Shown: piece after piece, positions 46,802 through 49,009 of the stretch
Numbering within the stretch: position 1 is the stretch's first letter
Layout: every line of letters starts with the position of its first letter
Source: Syntrophaceae bacterium
Lineage (GTDB): Bacteria; Desulfobacterota; Syntrophia; Syntrophales; Smithellaceae
Assembly (NCBI GenBank): GCA_025355345.1
Contig: JANXZU010000050.1
Span: 1 to 49,009, forward strand
DNA length: 49,009 nucleotides
Reading direction: 5' to 3'
Notes under the pieces: model-generated
Told to the model about the DNA's origin: nothing
The model's input: only the letters and a program-made list of their open reading frames with translations
Database searches by the model: none
Made by a program: the position numbers and the translations under genes

Positions 46802-47484
46802 TCTTCCTCCTTTTTTTGCAGACACGTCATCTCTATTTGATTTTTACCAGTTTTACCGGAATCAAGAACATACCTGCCCGTTTGGCTTAATTCATCAGCC
46901 AAAGACTGTGCATATCCAATCACTTCTATTTCAAAATGAGCTTGCTGCCATTCAAAACGGCAGGGATAAATATTTTTTACAATTTTAGTCCTGCTTTGTA
47001 GGAATTCTTTCAAACGCAAAAAATCCGAGTATTTTTTTAATCCCTTAACATCCAGAAAAACTATTGGAGAGGTTTTTTCCGGATTTACTACCAGCAGAAA
47101 TCCCATTTTATTCAAATCGTTTTTCAAGCTGACAAGATCTACAACAATATGGACTTTTACTTCATAAGAAGACAACTTATTTATTTCTGCGACAATTTTA
47201 TAATTATTCACATATTTATGAGGCTCGTCAATAATAATACTTTTTGCCGGTTGAAATCTTGAATCGTTAACAGGCATAGACATCAACATAGCCGTTGCCT
47301 TCAGTATCGCTTTTTCTATAGCACCCTGAATTGCTGCTTCCCGGGCACGAGCAACATCATTTCGGTTTATGGCTGAAATCCCCTCAACATCCAGACTCAA
47401 AACAGCAGAATCGTTCTGAGCATAAACGCACATCGATAAAAACAGCGTCAAAACAAAAAAAGATATCATTAGATATTTTTTCAT
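46798..47484 (-). CDS. secreted FlgT-N-like/LPP20-like protein
   Basis: This 228-residue protein has a signal peptide ending near VYA/QN. The segment ARAREAAIQGAIEKAILKATAM resembles the N-terminal module of FlgT and LPP20-type envelope proteins, with the repeated alanine-rich helix. The remainder shows no motif I recognise. The start lies 3 nt after the preceding stop, and its own stop overlaps the next start as GTGA, so translation of the three genes is coupled. No flagellar genes are nearby. Confidence 0.65.
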   Translation of the reverse strand: MKKYLMISFFVLTLFLSMCVYAQNDSAVLSLDVEGISAINRNDVARAREAAIQGAIEKAILKATAMLMSMPVNDSRFQPAKSIIIDEPHKYVNNYKIVAEINKLSSYEVKVHIVVDLVSLKNDLNKMGFLLVVNPEKTSPIVFLDVKGLKKYSDFLRLKEFLQSRTKIVKNIYPCRFEWQQAHFEIEVIGYAQSLADELSQTGRYVLDSGKTGKNQIEMTCLQKKEEE

Positions 47485-47487
47485 AGG

Positions 47488-47856
47488 TTAACTATTTTTT
47501 ACAGGTCCTTTATCGCTCATTTTCTTTATTTTTTCAATTTCTTCTCTAATTACTCTTTCGGCAATTTGCGGCACTATTTCGCGCGCAATTCTTTCAGCAA
47601 TTTCTGTTGCTCTCGCAATTATTTCTTTATTTAATTTATTCAAAGAATTAGCATCTTCAACTACATCCGTGAGATCGTGTATGTTATAATTCCGAGTCAT
47701 TCTTTTCGAACCTCTTCTATCAAACGCAATAACTTTTTCATTAATTTTAGAATCAGATAATTTACAATCAGATCTATTACTGTCTTCGTATAGTTCAGTC
47801 AGATCATAAATCTTTTTATCTGCCGATAAACCTGAATATCCGTCCATTCTTCTCAT
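47488..47856 (-). CDS. small protein with duplicated DLTE-type motif, unknown function
   Basis: This is a protein of about 122 residues with no signal peptide or membrane segment. Counting from TTG 47862, two related motifs occur: IYDLTELYEDSN at 18-29 and IHDLTDVVEDAN at 61-72, separated by a basic linker. The C-terminal 50 residues are a charged helix (AREIVPQIAERVIREEIEKIKK), as seen at the end of several deltaproteobacterial signalling and polar proteins. Start choice is uncertain: TTG 47862, ATG 47856 and ATG 47847 are all possible. It begins the envelope operon. A docking-peptide role is a guess from the duplication. Confidence 0.6.
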   Translation of the reverse strand: MRRMDGYSGLSADKKIYDLTELYEDSNRSDCKLSDSKINEKVIAFDRRGSKRMTRNYNIHDLTDVVEDANSLNKLNKEIIARATEIAERIAREIVPQIAERVIREEIEKIKKMSDKGPVKNS

Positions 47857-47956
47857 CCACAAAACATCCAGTATTTAATAACACAATCCACATTTATTTT
47901 TAAAAGTACCACAGTGGTCAAAACACTTCAAGCAATATATACGGCTGGTTCCAAGG

Positions 47957-48823
47957 TCAAATATTAGCTTTTTGCAAGCGGAGTTTAACGGCCAGGTCAT
48001 AAACTTTTTTCTTCTGCAACCCTTTTTCTTTGACTACATGGGCAACAGCATCACGCAGGGATACGTTTTTGTCTTCCCAAAGCTCCAGAAGTTGTTTTTC
48101 AATGTCTTCATCTGTGAAGGATATCGGAGTTTTTTTAACACTACTCAATATAACTGTAAATTCTCCTCTGATTTTATTTTCACTATAATATTCTATAAAA
48201 TCAATAACCTCCCCACGTTTAATTTCCTCGAATATTTTAGTCAGTTCTCTTGCTACCACAATTTCTCGGTTACCCAGTATTTCATAAATATCTTTAAGCG
48301 TTGACATAAACCTGGTGGGCGATTCATAAAAAATGATTGTTCTTTCATCATCTTTGAGTAATTCAAGAAATAGTCGCCTCTTGTTTTCCCGTGGAGGTAA
48401 AAATCCGCAAAACGAAAAATTATCAGCAGGAATACCGGCAGCACTCATTGCGGCAATCAATGCTGAAGGACCGGGAATCGGAATGATTTTAATTCTTTCA
48501 GCTTGAGCAAAGCTTACCAGTTGATAACCAGGATCAGACACACAAGGTGTACCGGCATCGGATACATAGGCAACATTCATTCCTCCCTTAATTTTATCAA
48601 TGATGAGCGCGCTTTTTTCTCTTTCATTGTGCTCATGGAGACTAATAAGTGATGTCGTTATTTTGTAAGCATTGAGCAATTTTCTAGTGTGGCGGGTATC
48701 TTCAGCCGCAATAAGATCAACTTCTTTTAATATCCGGATTGCCCGTAATGTAATATCCTCCAGATTGCCAATGGGCGTTGCTACAATGTAGAGCAATCCC
48801 TGATCACCATTATTTTTATTCAT
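47957..48823 (-). CDS. rsmI: 16S rRNA (cytidine(1402)-2'-O)-methyltransferase
   Basis: This 288-residue SAM-dependent methyltransferase of the tetrapyrrole-methylase fold 2'-O-methylates C1402 in 16S rRNA. Family marks are LYIVATPIGNLEDITLRA, AAEDTRHTRKLL, SLHEHNE, SDAGTPCVSDPGYQLV, IPGPSALIAAMSAAG and FYESPTR. Its length is normal. It lies downstream of repeat R5 and about 100 nt upstream of the small DLTE protein gene. Confidence 0.95.
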   Translation of the reverse strand: MNKNNGDQGLLYIVATPIGNLEDITLRAIRILKEVDLIAAEDTRHTRKLLNAYKITTSLISLHEHNEREKSALIIDKIKGGMNVAYVSDAGTPCVSDPGYQLVSFAQAERIKIIPIPGPSALIAAMSAAGIPADNFSFCGFLPPRENKRRLFLELLKDDERTIIFYESPTRFMSTLKDIYEILGNREIVVARELTKIFEEIKRGEVIDFIEYYSENKIRGEFTVILSSVKKTPISFTDEDIEKQLLELWEDKNVSLRDAVAHVVKEKGLQKKKVYDLAVKLRLQKANI

Positions 48824-48861
48824 AATACCTTCATAATTTTTTTATTGCATATACACACAGT

Positions 48862-48900
48862 TTAGGGTTATACCAAATTGCTATCAAATATTAACCCTAA
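48862..48900. repeat. inverted repeat upstream of rsmI
   Basis: TTAGGGTTA (48862-48870) and TAACCCTAA (48892-48900) are perfect 9-bp arms around a 21-nt loop. The loop begins TACCAAATTGCT and resembles the palindromic repeat at 42722-42782. Confidence 0.55.
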
Positions 48901-48901
48901 T

Positions 48902-48972
48902 TATCTTCGAAAGTAGGATAATTCGGCTAGCACTTCGAACTTCACTTCGTTCGTTGTCAGCGAGTCTCATTA
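48902..48972 (+). repeat. dispersed two-hairpin repeat, copy R5
   Basis: A GATAATT arm of the first hairpin pairs with AATTATC just upstream. Box GGATAATTCG at 48916-48925 is followed by the core loop TTCACTTCGTTC between AAC and GTT, and the end box GTCTCATTA at 48964-48972. It has the same order of parts as copies R1 and R4. Confidence 0.7.
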
Positions 48973-48991
48973 AAAGTTGTTTTACAGGGCG

Positions 48992-49009
48992 TAATACCAA
49001 GTAAGCTTT
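48992..49009. repeat. second copy of the palindromic repeat arm, cut by the window edge
   Basis: TAATACCAAGTAAGCTTT is identical to 42723-42740 and runs to the last base of the window; the other arm, if present, lies beyond it. Confidence 0.7.

Overview
This 49 kb window is bacterial chromosome, densely packed and mostly transcribed on the minus strand. It most likely comes from an anaerobic syntrophic Desulfobacterota (former Deltaproteobacteria; Syntrophus/Smithella-like). That placement is inferred from gene content: beta-oxidation and CoA-transfer enzymes, a fused CoA-hydrolase/GNAT enzyme, a PxxKW cysteine-rich protein, DUF3141, and the order pheS-pheT-ihfA-merR. No marker here fixes the genus. 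I see no prophage, CRISPR array or intact insertion sequence.

Layout. (1) 1-5.3 kb: the tail of a truncated gene, a metallo-beta-lactamase-fold hydrolase, and a 1412-residue dikinase-like protein that lacks the usual PEP/pyruvate barrel. (2) 5.5-23 kb: an acyl-CoA and lipid block. It holds acyl-CoA dehydrogenase, enoyl-CoA hydratase, PlsC-like acyltransferase, acyl-CoA synthetase, an MFS/divergent acyl-CoA dehydrogenase/VWA/MoxR operon, an acetyl-CoA hydrolase-GNAT fusion, a GAF protein, a DUF3141 hydrolase and a long CoA-transferase. (3) 23-28.1 kb: a repeat-rich stretch with a small two-helix membrane protein, a nonsense-mutated HigA-type antitoxin, a Tsp/Prc-like protease, tmRNA and SmpB. 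(4) 28-37 kb: TtcA-like enzyme, enolase, PlsB, then a reduced PTS (IID, HPr, EI), an orphan lipoprotein and a PxxKW protein. (5) 37-44.7 kb: merR, ihfA, pheT, pheS, rplT, rpmI, infC, thrS and tRNA-Val. (6) 44.8-48.8 kb: pgsA, a four-gene envelope-type operon and rsmI.

How the genes fit together. The acyl-CoA block can activate, oxidise, hydrolyse and transfer CoA on fatty acyl groups, while PlsB, PlsC and PgsA divert acyl chains into phospholipid. The PTS remnant keeps HPr His15 and Ser46 but has no sugar-specific IIA, IIB or IIC here, so a regulatory role is plausible. SmpB and tmRNA form an adjacent ribosome-rescue pair. The translation block is a classical thrS-infC-L35-L20-pheST series; infC appears to start at a rare AUA codon, which fits IF3 autoregulation.

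The least expected signals are these: a dispersed two-hairpin repeat family whose stems differ between copies while a 12-nt loop and outer boxes are conserved, with copies abutting stop codons or a ribosome binding site; a second palindromic repeat; the barrel-less dikinase-like protein; the MoxR-VWA genes translationally coupled to a divergent acyl-CoA dehydrogenase; and an uncharacterised envelope operon that begins with a protein carrying a duplicated DLTE-type motif.
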